Notes: generated by a model not told the origin, from the sequence alone. DNA of 64,000 bases from Schistosoma haematobium (GCF_000699445.3 NC_067201.1:24629033-24693032), one strand, 5' to 3'. Numbered from the stretch's first letter, positions 49,601 to 60,300 are shown. Program-made: numbers and translations.

Positions 49601-51809
49601 TCATACATCTTTGACGAACACCTCCCTTTAGTCTTATGGTGTCATTCTGTGTGGTTGAACTTTAATTGTCACTGACATACAAATAAACGTATTTTATGAA
49701 TAAAAATGAGATTTTCTGACGTTTCGTAACTCAGTGTAAGTCACTTCTTCAGAGAATAAATAACCAAATTAAAATTAATCCAAGTTTAAATAGTACAATG
49801 GAACAATGCAAGAATAATATTGGATCAATCAAGAACAGGTCTGAACAAGTTGATGTCTTGTCATTTCGGTCAAGATGTGTGTATGTATGTGTGCATTGTT
49901 TAAGAATGAAAAGTTGTGTGACCTTTATGGTAAGAAAGGATAGAGTTTCAGTTTGTAATATGATAGTGTGAAATTGTAAATACGATCAGACTGAATGGTT
50001 AGGATAGATGGTCCATGTAGGATGTATGGTAAGGCCTCCTTTTCTATCCATAAACCAGATATTCCTCTAAGACCGATAGTAGACTTTACAAACACCCCAA
50101 TATATGGATTATCGAAATATTTAAGCAATAAATTAAAACCACTACAGGTCAACCTACATAATATAATTAAAGATACATATGACTTTAAATCAAAATTATC
50201 CGAATTAATCATCGAGAAGAATGAAATCATGGTAAGCTTTGATGTCGTTTCTTTATACACAAGTGTTCCCATTGATAAATGCTTAGAATCCATTAGTGGT
50301 TTACTTGAGAACAACAATACTCTTCCTGACAGATGCCCGTTGAGCATCAGTCTAATCATGAAATCCTTAAAACTTTGCTTAAATTCAATGCTCTTTACTT
50401 TTAACGGTATGTTATTCAAACAAACTAACGGTGTAGCAATGTGATACCCCGTGTCTCCGATTGTAGCCAATTGTTTTATGGCATACATAGAATCAAATAT
50501 CTTCGCCCACAACATTAAACCACGAATATTTGGCTTAGATATGTAGACGATACATTTGTTGTTATAAAAAAGACTCATCTAAGATCTTTTTCTAAACGAT
50601 GGCAAAGTCCCAGTAAAATTGCCAAGTTTAATCCGTAAAATGCTTGATGAATCGCTCTTTCAATGATCCATGAATTGAACTGTTCATTTCATGATATCTG
50701 ATACAGCCATGTTGACTGTTACAAGTTCATGAGATTACAAATTACTGTTTGATTATAGCAAGGAAATTTGACTAAACAGACATAAATTAACGTCAGAAAA
50801 CGAACAATGATGATTATCATAAGTATGATCTCATTGTAACATTATCATGATATTCATGTTCACTCATGACATCCACACATTAAGGTTTGCCTCCATCGAA
50901 TGATTTCTATGGTGGTACATCCACTGTGTCGTGTGGTTGAGCAGTACGTTTTGCACCGTGATGATAGTAACCAATGGAATGTAAACTTTGGCATTGAAAT
51001 CCCTTTAAATTTCGATAAGTTTCTTATCATCAATTCATTACTGAATGAGATCCGTTCCCTGTTCTGACTGCACGACATATTTTTGTTATCGATACTGAGA
51101 CATGTAATCATTAAATCACTAATTACATAATACAAAGTTGATGTAAGTATTACATTCTACTATTATACCAAAATATGAATGAAACTGATGTCACAAAACA
51201 AATATGTTCATATTAGTTAATACTTTTGAAATGAAAATTGTAAAGATGACTCAAATTTAAGTTGATGTACAGGTATCATCACGGTAAAAGTTCGTAGACA
51301 TGTTGCATTTATCGTATAGATGTATTTCATAAATCTCCTTGTTTTAGCACACATCACAATGTTTTTCAATCAATGGAAGTATGAGATTCATGTATGATCA
51401 GTAATTAGAGGTGATGTTAATTGCAGCACAAACTGCTGCTTCATGACGAAACTTGTCATAGTTTATTTCAGCTCGTGCTAGTCTAATGGAGCTGTCATAC
51501 ATTGCAAAGCTATCAGTGGATAAATCTGAGATAAACTAAATGAAAAGAGTTCGAACGTTAAGTTAGCGATTTTGTTTCTACTTTGACAATGTTGAAACAG
51601 AACCACAATCCAAATAGCTTATCAATCGAGATAGATTACAACAAATCTATGTGAATATAACAATCAGAACACTATGTTAACTATAACTAGTCAAGTATGA
51701 TTAAAGTCAATATTGGTGACATATTATATCCTACGAATACTCGAACACACTCACCCATTTGGATGCTTATACACAGCAACAGAATAATGATGATACAGTT
51801 GTACGCCAT
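43612..51809 (-). CDS. Micro-exon gene (MEG), copy B: small secreted protein
   Basis: Exons on minus: 51809-51755, 48861-48802, 48399-48337, 47503-47456, 47407-47351, 45813-45775, 45618-45550, 44780-44718, 44503-44435, 43649-43612. Lengths 55, 60, 63, 48, 57, 39, 69, 63, 69 and 38 (with stop), all introns phase 1, 186 aa. The signal peptide (MAYN, then an Ile/Leu run, then CISIQMG) is nearly the same as in copy A, while many internal exons differ at half of their residues. Every donor here is GT. A 33-nt exon homologous to the one in copy A lies at 44328-44296 but has an in-frame TAA at its third codon; including it would give a 176-aa product. TATA box at 51867-51875, AATAAA at 43592. Arm B introns also hold a Penelope-like insertion between exons 1 and 2. 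Confidence 0.85.
44140..44230 (-). pseudogene. Exon-like relic with FYNRVLKS motif (arm B)
   Basis: Minus frame NFYNRVLKSLKVFNCLFKQL, homologous to 16948-17023 in arm A. No acceptor AG directly upstream. Confidence 0.4.
44296..44328 (-). other. 33-nt MEG-B exon with in-frame stop
   Basis: Acceptor 'gtcatag' and donor gtaagtt are both good, and the length equals that of the arm A exon (16806-16838). The phase-1 reading is Y-Y-stop (TAA at 44323-44321). The exon is either skipped or acts as an alternative end. Confidence 0.7.
47060..47150 (-). pseudogene. Second exon-like relic, FYDRIFEP motif (arm B)
   Basis: Minus frame NFYDRIFEPMKVFSRTFKQMF followed by a Ser-rich run from an ATC/TCA microsatellite. 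Lies in the intron after the 57-nt exon; arm A has no clear counterpart there. Confidence 0.4.
49530..51360 (+). mobile_element. Penelope-like element, partial, in MEG-B intron 1
   Basis: Sequence absent from arm A at the matching place. It contains the RT core of a Penelope-like element in plus (antisense to the MEG). Limits are approximate, from where the arm A match stops and resumes. The stretch 50650-51360 has no recognised content. Confidence 0.7.
49995..50580 (+). pseudogene. Penelope-like reverse transcriptase fragment
   Basis: The open piece 49995-50444 reads RPIVDFTNTPIYGLSKYLSN, VSFDVVSLYTSVP (catalytic motif A with Asp) and FNGMLFKQTNGVAM (motif B). A TGA at 50442 stops it, but PVSPIVANCFMAYIES continues in frame. 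After a one-base shift LRYVDDTFVVIKK (motif C, YVDD) follows near 50530-50565. The element is cut soon after and lacks its GIY-YIG part here. Confidence 0.85.
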
Positions 51810-51866
51810 AGAATGAAGTACGACTCTGATGTTTCTCCTAATGAAAAGGCAGCTATCACTGTCGTT

Positions 51867-51875
51867 CTTTATATA
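51867..51875 (-). promoter_or_regulatory. TATA box of MEG copy B
   Basis: TATATAAAG on minus, 58 bp before the ATG, conserved in position with arm A. Confidence 0.7.
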
Positions 51876-51999
51876 GTGAATACAGAACAGAAAGGTATTC
51901 ACCAATCACATTTTGATAAATACAGTAAAATATTTGAATAACGATGTACGGTGTTGTTTTTATAATTAGATCTGATGACTCAGATAATCCATCTTGATT

Positions 52000-52860
52000 G
52001 TCGTTCCGTTGAGAAACACCCACACTCATATAGATCGGAAGTATTTCTTTGGTCACATTGAATGATTGAAGTGTAGTGACTCACATTCATCACGAGAACA
52101 TGACTGGTTTAATAAAAACAATTATTATTATAACCAACTGTACCAGTGCTTGTTTTAATGTGCTTTTGTTTAACTGTGCTAATGACAGCTATTTTGTGCT
52201 TCCATTCATATACTTACACTTTGATTGTAACTTCGCGCGGATTCGGTTACGTTCTGTAACCAAGCTTGTATCCTGGCACGATCTCGGTATCCTTTCGATG
52301 CCACGAGATCGCCAGCAAATAAACATCGACTTGGTCCATTAACTGTCTTCTGATATTTGGCTTCTCGGAGATTTTATGGGTTTCTTTGGTTACGTTCAAC
52401 CCTCGCCTTCTGATTTATTTGGCACGTGTTTCTTGGTAGCGGTGTTCATAGTTAATCTCAACTCTACGCCACACTAAAGAAGTTTATCTTTTGTTATTTG
52501 GCTTCATTTAATGGATGATCGTTAACAAAGAAAACAAAACCAGACTAGTTCTATCTTACATGCGCTAATCCTGTCTGATCAACACTGATATGCTCACAAT
52601 GGTCTACAAAATTCTATAAAAATATGATTAGACTGAAGAAATATTTTGTCTCAATTAGCTGTTCATTAAGGCTCTATGGAGATAGTTAGGTTTTACAAGT
52701 GAGTAGAAAGTCGATACCATTTAGATGATGGTGAGTCACGATGACAATGTGATAATCAATTAGTATCAACATTTTAAAAAATTGGAATCATAACTGAAGT
52801 TAGTTTTCATAAACGGCTAATTACCACAACTAGTTACAAAAGAAATACACAATCAATGGA
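52000..52860 (-). promoter_or_regulatory. Upstream region of MEG copy B, homologous to the MEG-A upstream block
   Basis: Reverse complement of parts of 10050-10560 with an insertion of about 380 bp (roughly 52075-52460) that holds short GC-richer sequence. Conserved blocks include 'agatcggaagtatttctttg' and 'gttaacgatcatt'-type sequence. Regulatory role is only inferred from position and conservation. Confidence 0.5.
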
Positions 52861-53324
52861 AATTACATATAAGCATATGATATTTTCGTTACCGATGATA
52901 AAATTGTTTCGTTTTCAGATTGATTTGTACAAAAAAAGATGGACAACAGGGATGCAGATGTCAATGCCAAGGTTGAACCTGATGCTTTCAAATAAATTGT
53001 GCATTGGATGTAAAGCGAACGACTGATCTTAGTAATCTGTTTACTCTGAAGAAGTGGCTTACAATAAGTTACGAAACATCAAATATACGTTCTTCTACTC
53101 AATGAAATATAACGAAATATATTTACAACTAAACAAAACGATTATCAAACAAATTAGAAATAGTATCTAATATGCTAACAAACAACTTATAAGTATTGTG
53201 AGAAATGCTGGCAAACGTAAGACCATGATCATGATCTTAGTGACTTACGGTGTCGGAAGTGTCTTCAAACACTTCATAAAACAGAGTTCGTTTCTTCATG
53301 TAAAATTAAGCGTAATTATTTAGA

Positions 53325-53500
53325 TGGTGGTTGGAGGTAGTCAACAGGAAACCCTGGACCCGGGTTTCGTGCTACTTGGCACTCGTCAGCAAGGTGTACC
53401 TGTAATCTTGAGGGAACTGGTGCTCCCTGGCGGATTCGATCTCGTGTCACCTAGCTTCACAGTCATAGACGTTACCACTGAGCTATCCGAGCCGTGACTA
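53325..53500 (-). mobile_element. tRNA-derived SINE, copy 1
   Basis: On minus it opens with a tRNA-like head: A box TAGCTCAGTGGTAACG (53485-53470) and B box GATCGAATCC (53441-53432), the internal pol III promoter. The body follows with CTGACGAGTGCCAAGTAGCA and CGAAACCC near 53390-53365 and ends with 'ccaaccaccatctaa'. Further copies at 55017-55195 and 55225-55340. Confidence 0.8.
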
Positions 53501-53749
53501 ACCTCCTGTAGGACTGAGATGTAATCACAAATGATTGATCACTGGGTGATGATCAATGTCATACTTGTCTAGTCTTTATTAGTGCAACTACCATCTAAAA
53601 TCTGAATACATTGTGATAAGCGTAATTATCTTATTCAGACTGGAGTTTAAATTTGAATCTACATTAATGTTACTCAGTTTTAAACTATCATGGAGATTTC
53701 ATTGATCTATTCTAAAGGCGGTGAATTGTTTTTATCAAACACATCCGTT

Positions 53750-53940
53750 GGATGCCGGCTCAGTGGTCTAAGGGTTAAGTGCTCGCGCGCGGAGCCAGCA
53801 GGTCCTGGGTTCGAGCCCCGGGTGGTGCGGGGGCGTGGGTGCGCACTGCTGAGGAGTCCCATGCTAGGGCGAAACGGCCGTCCAGTATTTCCGGGTTTTC
53901 AGTGGTGGTCTAGCTTCAACTGACTCATGAGTTCAATCTG
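53750..53940 (+). mobile_element. Sm-alpha-type SINE with tRNA-like head and hammerhead
   Basis: The head GGCTCAGTGGTCTAAGGG (A box, about 53757-53774) and GGTTCGAGCC (B box, 53808-53817) form a pol III promoter. A hammerhead ribozyme follows at 53843-53888, then a tail with 'ggtggtctagcttcaac' and 'gactcatgag'. Matches the known schistosome satellite/SINE family that encodes active hammerheads. Confidence 0.85.
53843..53888 (+). ncRNA. Hammerhead ribozyme (helix II with G-U pair, helix I shortened)
   Basis: Core CTGAGGA (53849-53855), helix II GTCC/GGGC, GAAA (53871-53874), very short helix III ACG-GC-CGT and cleavage triplet GTC (53880-53882). Helix I GCACTG pairs with CAGTAT over its first four positions. 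Core residues are complete. Confidence 0.75.
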
Positions 53941-54870
53941 TGAAGATAGAAACACAATTTGCCAATTTTTTTTTAATGTATATTTTCAATCTTACACTAT
54001 CCAAGCTAATGTTGATACTTCTAAAGTAGACTTTTGATTTAGGTTATAAGTGATGTATTTATTGATTCGAAAAACGTTTGATCTAATGTATGGTCACTAT
54101 ATAATCGTAACAATTAACTTATATCATCTTGTAAATGGATAACTAACCATCATTGGAACAACTTTGTTATTGTGAACTATTCCTTGGGAAATTTTTTAAA
54201 TTGCTTGAATACTTATTGTTCTTTTATTACTGGTAAGTGATTTTTTTTATAGCGAGTTAGTTTTCTACGGGATGGGAACACTAAACCCATGCCCAACTCT
54301 TCTCGTTTACCCGAGCTTGGAACCAGCAGTAACTGTGGAAGAGCTCTTTTATAATTTTATAATTTGAAATATTTCCACATTGTCAATTTAGAACAGCATA
54401 GATATAAGTGAACAATATTGTTTTTGATTGGATCCACAACAGGCTTTACTCTGATATACAGTAATGTATTTATTGGCATATATGGAATTATCAAACCAAT
54501 CAAGGTACTTTATGAGTCAATGATGATGATAACGATGAAAACGATGACATAATAAGTGAAAAGTACAACTTGATAGTATGATGACAGGTGTACTAGTTTT
54601 GATAAGAATAATAAATGACAAGAAAGTAAGATGTTACTCTAAGAGGATCTATCTACAGGAAACCCCATGTGGAATGGCCAACTATCAAGTTTCCACAGCT
54701 GGGTCACCATCAGTCGAGAAAGAACTAATCTTTCTTATTTAAAGAATAATAAAGGCTTAAATCAATGTTATATAATTGGAAATAGGTTGATGATTAAAAA
54801 ATATAGTCAGTGAGATAACATTTATAAAAATCATAAGATTACGTAATAGTGTTTAGATAATTGAACCGGG
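53941..54870. other. Gene-free stretch with small repeat fragments
   Basis: Contains 54250-54345, a fragment of the non-LTR end also seen at 31870-31985 ('gcgagtta', 'acgggatgggaacactaaac', 'ggaagagctc'). Otherwise nothing recognised. Confidence 0.5.
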
Positions 54871-54985
54871 ATCATGGATGCGCACTGCTGAGGAGTCCCA
54901 TTCTAGGACGAAACGGCCGTCCAGTGCTTCCAGATTCTGAATGGTGGTCTAGCTTCAATTGACTCATGATTTCAACCTGTGAAAT
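54865..54985 (+). mobile_element. Sm-alpha-type SINE, 5'-truncated, with intact hammerhead
   Basis: Starts within the element (no B box) and runs from 'gaaccgggatc' through the hammerhead at 54882-54927 to the tail 'gtggtctagcttcaattgac'. Confidence 0.8.
54882..54927 (+). ncRNA. Hammerhead ribozyme, complete consensus
   Basis: Helix I GCACTG (54882-54887) pairs perfectly with CAGTGC (54922-54927). Core CTGAGGA, helix II GTCC/GGAC perfect with a 7-nt loop, GAAA at 54910-54913, helix III ACG/CGT with a 2-nt loop, cleavage after GTC at 54921. This is a type I layout with minimal helix III, a form known to work best as a dimer. Confidence 0.85.
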
Positions 54986-55016
54986 TTCTAAAAATCTTCA
55001 CAAAACTAATAAGATG

Positions 55017-55195
55017 GTGGTTGAAGGAAACCCTGGATCTTGGATTCGTGCTACTTAGGACTCGTCATAAGAGTTTACCTGTAATCAGGTGAGAACTGAA
55101 GCTCCTTGATGAATTCGATCCCTTGTCACTCAACTTCATAGTCAGAGAAATTACCACCTGACAATTCGGGCTGTGACTGACCTCCTGAAGTGATG
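55017..55195 (-). mobile_element. tRNA-derived SINE, copy 2
   Basis: Same family as 53325-53500 with more substitutions (A-box region near 55165, B-box 'gaattcgatc' near 55106). Lies head-to-head with copy 3. Confidence 0.7.
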
Positions 55196-55224
55196 AATCG
55201 ATTTTAAGGACACCTCAGTTCCTC

Positions 55225-55340
55225 ATCGAGCATCAGTTCCCTTAAGATTACAGGTACGTTTTGCTGACGAGTGCCAAGTAACACGAAACCGGGGTTCAGG
55301 GTTTCCCACCGACTACTTCCAACCACCATCTAATCTTAAC
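55225..55340 (+). mobile_element. tRNA-derived SINE, copy 3, 5'-truncated
   Basis: Plus-strand body from 'catcagttcccttaag' through CTGACGAGTGCCAAGTAA and CACGAAACC to 'ccaaccaccatctaat'. No tRNA head. Confidence 0.75.
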
Positions 55341-55499
55341 ATAGTGCACGCAGTATCGAGTCACCTAGAATGGTGGACACGTCGCAACTTGGTCGATCGC
55401 CTTCTATCTGCACTAAGAAGGACTTGACACACATGAAAATGATCACCACCAATTGATTAATCAATTATGAGAGAAACTTATCATTGGGAAAAGATAGCT

Positions 55500-55980
55500 C
55501 AGCATGATAAGATAAAATGTTGGAATTGAGCTAAATGTAATGAGGATGATCGTGGAGACAAAATGAACCAGTTTGGGGTAGAAAATTTAAGGGGAAGATG
55601 AAGGGTGAAGCAGATGACGTTAAAGGAAGAAGAGTATGAATAAAGACATCTGGACCATGGCAGAAGAAGAGGTTTACCAGTCGTGTTTGTACACACAATT
55701 CTGGTTTTTTCAGATGTATGACTAATGTTTTGGCAATGCAAAAAAGATTCAGTCTAATTGCCTTTGAGAGACTTTTGCTTACCTTGTAGATGACGTTGAA
55801 TGCAGAGTCTGTCTTGATTGAGTGACCTGTGTTCACAAGGTGTTCGATTACTGAGCTTCTTATTGAACAGCTTTCACCTCCTTTCAGTCACGCTGGACAA
55901 TGTTCTTGAGTTTTTTGCATAAAGTACGCATCGAGCGACCTATATATACGTAGCTCCACATGAGCAGGCAAATTGATAAA
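55500..55980 (-). pseudogene. Penelope-like element C-terminal (GIY-YIG) fragment 1
   Basis: Minus frames read CSCGATYIGRS near 55955 (with a small insertion) and NTGHSIKTDSAFNVIYKVSK to CVQTRLVNLFF at 55836-55640. These correspond to the endonuclease and C-terminal parts of the second fragment (HLIDSGHVVH..., CVHKKFVKPLS). Several stops and shifts; inactive. Confidence 0.7.
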
Positions 55981-56084
55981 TGCACATTATTTTGAGAGAA
56001 AATAAAATGGTAGGGAGGTGAAGAGAGAAAAATAATAACAAGCGAAGAGAAATCATGAAAAATAATATTAAATAAATTGACTTA

Positions 56085-57060
56085 TTAAGGCCAAGGGAGA
56101 GATAAGGGTTTTACAAATTTTTTATGAACACAAAGACTTGGATCGTTGACTCGAATTCCTATAGCTTCTGCTGTGTGTAAGAGACGAGCTCGAACACCAT
56201 GAGGAAAACTAATAGCAAAACAACAAACAACTTTAAATGACTTGTTTCTGTGCACTACATGACCGCTATCGATCAAGTGTGATATAATCGAGCACCATAT
56301 TGTCTTGACATTACCTTTTCCTATCCACGAAGAAAGGAGTTCACTAACTCTTTGGTTCAGTTGCTTGGTAGTACGCCCTATATAGGTTTCTCCGCAGGAG
56401 CACCTAAATTCGTAGATACATATATAAGTGGCATAACTGGGTAACTTATGCTTTAGTTGGGGATTCACCATAGATATGATAGACAGAGGTTGACTACACT
56501 AAACGTTCTCTTCACTGCTTTAGTCAGTCTATCAAGTAGTACATCACCAGTTACATCTCCGTTGCATTATAGCTCTAAGAAAAGAGGTTTCTTACTAGCC
56601 GTTGATGTCGCTATCTTCTGATTTGTTACACTCAAGTAATTCTCCTGGAAACCCTGTGAATAATCCATTTCAATCAACATATTATGAATTAGCTTTAATT
56701 CATTAACAATTATGTCGACTGAGCATATCTTAATAGCTCTATTTGCAACACATTTGCATAAGCTTCTCGTATAATGAAGAGGTACAAAGCTTGAGAAATG
56801 TGTGTATTGGCTAGATAAAGAACTTTTTCTATACGCATCTCTGCTGATAGAACCATTTTCTTTTGTATTTAAGAAAACGTCGAAGAAATGTAGTTTCTTA
56901 TCTATGTCCTTTTCACATATAAAATTAATTGCTGTATGTTTGTTGTCGAATAGTTCTAATAGTTCTTCTTTTCTAATGTTCTGATCGGCAATAGTGAAAG
57001 TGTCATCAATGTAGCGACAGTAGAATTCAAGCTTATTGATAAACTATTTGAGTTCAAGAT
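56085..57060 (-). pseudogene. Penelope-like element: RT C-terminal half and GIY-YIG endonuclease
   Basis: On minus, INKLEFYCRYIDDTFTIADQ near 57030-56985 is RT motif C (YIDD). The frame continues through FICEKDIDKKLHFFDVFLN and a thumb-like region to a stop near 56570. The open piece 56471-56085 (128 codons) holds the GIY-YIG-type endonuclease: EFRCSCGETYIGRTTKQLNQRV, with the CSCGETYIGRT signature, then HLIDSGHV and a conserved C-terminus PLSLPWP. Penelope-like elements pair exactly these two domains. The copy is 5'-truncated and broken. Confidence 0.85.
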
Positions 57061-58400
57061 AAGTTTTACATTTTGATTAGACATGTAAATATCGAACAGA
57101 TAATTACTATGTGGTGGTCGGTATTCGATATTATCCTTAAACTTCGTATACAATTCGTTATGATAACCGTCCTATTTAACCCCAACGGTATATTATTCAG
57201 AAGGCGAATACGAAGCGTTGATTACGTTTATTTCGAGACCACACACACAGATGTCCAAAATTACAGATGCATTAAACGAGCATTAAGAGTTGTGTCGAAT
57301 GGCAAACAGGCAAGCGAGCGACTGAGCGAATATAAGTAATCGAGTACAATCAAGCGAGCGAGAAAGCAGAGTCAGAGTCAGCCATATGAATAACATGGAC
57401 ATATATATAGCATGTGATATTAATGAGTAATCGAATCAAATAAGCGGTTAGTAGTGAGACTAGCAGAGTGAATAAATGCGTAGGCCGTAAGCAATATTCA
57501 AGCATGTGTATTTCATACAAGCACAAAATAATAATAAGGGTACAATAAATTATTATAGTGCGGATGGCTTTGTCCGCTAAATAAGTTAGCAAAAGGGCTT
57601 AACTGATTTAAATGAGAATAAACCCATTTGCACGTGAGTCGCTATAACTAATGAAGTGCGCTACTGTTTGTCTTCGCTTTGAACTGTCTGATGATAGATC
57701 TAACATCATGAGCATTGAATAACATAACGCGCATGAAGCTTTCTTACCATACACAATTAAACTGTGTCTGTTCTACATTGTTGACAAGCTCTGAGTATTA
57801 CTATTCCTTTTATACCCAGATACACATCATTAACTATGAATTGTGAAGAATCATTTTATTGTCAGACGAATGTCGGTCGGAATTTTATCTGTGGTTATCT
57901 GACATGTTAACCGACTGATTGACAATCGAGAGAAACTAATTGACGGAATTGAATGAAGTTGTGGTTGATCGAAGGCTGGTTTATTTCAATGTTTCCTATA
58001 TTCCGTTTGTATCCAGATTAGTTAGTGATGAGGTGAAGTGGGATAAATCGGTTGTGTACCAATGTGTAACACTATCTCAATTGTGATCAGCCAATCCAGG
58101 AACTAATTGTTCACTGACTAAACATCGATTCATCATTTCGTTGAATAGAATAGTTATAAATTTGACATTTTGCTTTTCCATAGTGAAGTAGTGCTTAGTT
58201 CACGAGAACTTCCCAATCGCATTGTTTCTGTCAAAACTTCCCACAGTCACGTAACTTCCAGTCAACCTCATTGTCACCAATCAATCTGAAACACAATCAA
58301 CCTATTCTGTTCTTATTAAATCTATTGTTATAAGTAGATGACAAGCATCGTTCGTAGTTTCAGTGAACTGGTCGTTTCTATGAAATGTTAAGTGTTGAAT
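57061..58400. other. Gene-free stretch
   Basis: The ORFs here (57073-57339 plus, 57350-57592 minus) have no recognised domain. A run of 'gcgagcga' repeats lies near 57310-57362. Nothing else seen. Confidence 0.4.
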
Positions 58401-58814
58401 TTGGATTATGATTATTATTATTATTAATGGTAGTTGTAGTCGTAGAATTAGAATTAGTATTATTACTATTGGATCGAATGGAAAATTTCAAGCATTTGAT
58501 GTATGAATTGCAGATATAAGTTACATTGTGGTGTGTGCTACTTATATTGACATAAGTAGTGTATGACGTTAGTCGTGAACACAAGGTCTGGTAGAAATGA
58601 GACAAGATGATCGAACAGTAAAGAATGGAAGTAGGATGCGATTTGTATGAAAAAGCATGAACAATGAGACAATTAATGGACATTTTGTAAATTAAGCATT
58701 TACTTGATGATTGTTAGATTTTATGAACAGGTCCTATAATTTTGTGGTAAATACATTCGATTGTCCCCACTCGTGTTCTGTTCACAATAACATTAGCAAC
58801 TCGTTCTTATTTAC

Positions 58815-58918
58815 AGCTCGAATCGAAATGGTGCAATCTGTATTCTGGACTGATTGAAAACGCTACGATAAAGATCATCAATTCAACTGAGCATATGACT
58901 TCAGGAAGAGTGTGTTGT
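58815..58918 (+). pseudogene. Exon 2 of a PAN-like gene, isolated
   Basis: Acceptor 'cttatttacag' is kept, and the frame reads KWCNLYSGLIENATIKI, STEHM and GRVCC, close to exon 2 of units 1 and 2. The donor has decayed (gtaaat). Exon 1 is absent upstream, and the exon 3 acceptor is lost near 59350 (ccattc instead of ccagtc). A gene remnant. Confidence 0.8.
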
Positions 58919-59839
58919 TGTAAATTGAAATCATGTTTATCATGGTCATATTATTAATAATAATCATAATCATAATGAGGAATGTTTCGAATATCCAGTG
59001 TAATTAGGGTCAGTGTATTATGGTTTATGTAATTGCGGGTAGTTGTGTTGCATTTTATTTCGGTGAACTGAAATGACAGAAATCATTTGAGAATATGTAG
59101 TTGGCATAACGAAAGAAGCAAGTGTTTCCATGCAAAGTTGATCGGTAGATCTTAGCTAATTGTTACTGATAAATGCACTGTATGTCGATTATCCATAGAA
59201 ATGTCAGTCGGTCAATTTGTAAGTCAGTCGGTCAACCAGTCAGTCAATTAGTGAGTAAGTAACAGTTGACGGATGTTACAGAAAAGTGAAGTGAAGTGTA
59301 CGAGTGAAATATGTTTTGTGTAAGTGTGTGTATGATTTTGTGTAGTTGAAGTCCCATTCAGCATTCGCGGAACTTGAGGTATTTTATAGAAAACTTTGAC
59401 TAGCCAGCTTCCACATAACATCACATAACAACCATAATATTTTAACGTCTATCCTCCAATCATTTATGATTCACGTCCATTCACTAGTATGTTTCGAATA
59501 CTCCTACAATCACTTCATTATAGACTAATAATCATGAATAAATACGAATGTTTTGGTAAGTAAGTGGACACATTCACACTGTGAACTACGCACAATTCAT
59601 GGCAATCTCAATCACTCATCATAATGAAACTTCTTAGTAAGTAAACTGTTTGCTGAATATCTACCTGTTGAATGTTAGATATCAGTGAATATTTTATTAC
59701 ACGACAACTTGTGTTACAACATGGGTGCGAAAATTGCTGGCAATACAACGATTTACTGAATGTAAATAAGTAGTATAAAATGATACGCAAAAGAGTGGAC
59801 GAGAAGTGATTAACAACTATGTGAAAGAAGCGTAATACC

Positions 59840-60300
59840 GACCACCAATGATGACATCTCCTTCCTTACTCTCACTGATTAGATATTTAGCGTGAAGACA
59901 TTCAGAGTTGACGATGATACAAGTCGCTCTATCCAAAGTCATTCTGAAAAGTTTTTCTACACTCTACTACTTAATCGTCTGCTCCTTCGAATAAGCAAAT
60001 TTTACGTGTCTCCAGTGATTATACATTTCGATGTTCGTATATTCGCTTGTCTGACTAGACCATCTTTTCCTGGTTCAACACATACCACTAGACCTCTAAA
60101 CCAGATATGTCGTACATAAGTATCTCAAATGATCAAGACCAGATCGCCAGCTTGCGAATCTCGCCTTACTTGTGTCCTCGTTGTTCGCGTCTGCAACACT
60201 GATAAATATTTCTTTATCCAACTTAACACTTCGTGGTGAAATTTCTTCCAAATAGACTCATTTACAAATGTCAATCAAGGATGTGATGTGCTGATGAGCG
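59840..60300 (-). pseudogene. BEL/Pao LTR retrotransposon pol C-terminus remnant
   Basis: Minus frame from about 60260: SIWKKFHHEVLSWIKKYLS, QAGDLVLI, then WFRGLVVCVEPGKDGLVRQA and NIRTSK. This matches the conserved end of BEL/Pao polyproteins (DUF5641-type: W...REYLPLLQ..., GDLVLI, PGKDGLVR...R). Stops at about 60118 and 60000 interrupt it. No LTRs were recognised around it. Inserted in the third copy of the tandem unit. Confidence 0.7.

Larger units (their letters stand above)
40415..53215 (-). repeat. Arm B of the large inverted duplication
   Basis: Reverse-complement partner of 9735-22035; matching blocks are listed under arm A. Arm-B-only insertions are the 562-bp element at 42362-42923 and Penelope-like DNA within about 49530-51360. 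Confidence 0.9.

Noticed and set aside
53400..53500. A tRNA gene on minus
   Set aside because: Same reasoning: repeated with the same 3' body at two other places, so it is a SINE head.
53748..53822. A genuine tRNA gene
   Set aside because: A and B boxes are present but no cloverleaf with an acceptor stem could be drawn and the sequence continues into a hammerhead SINE.
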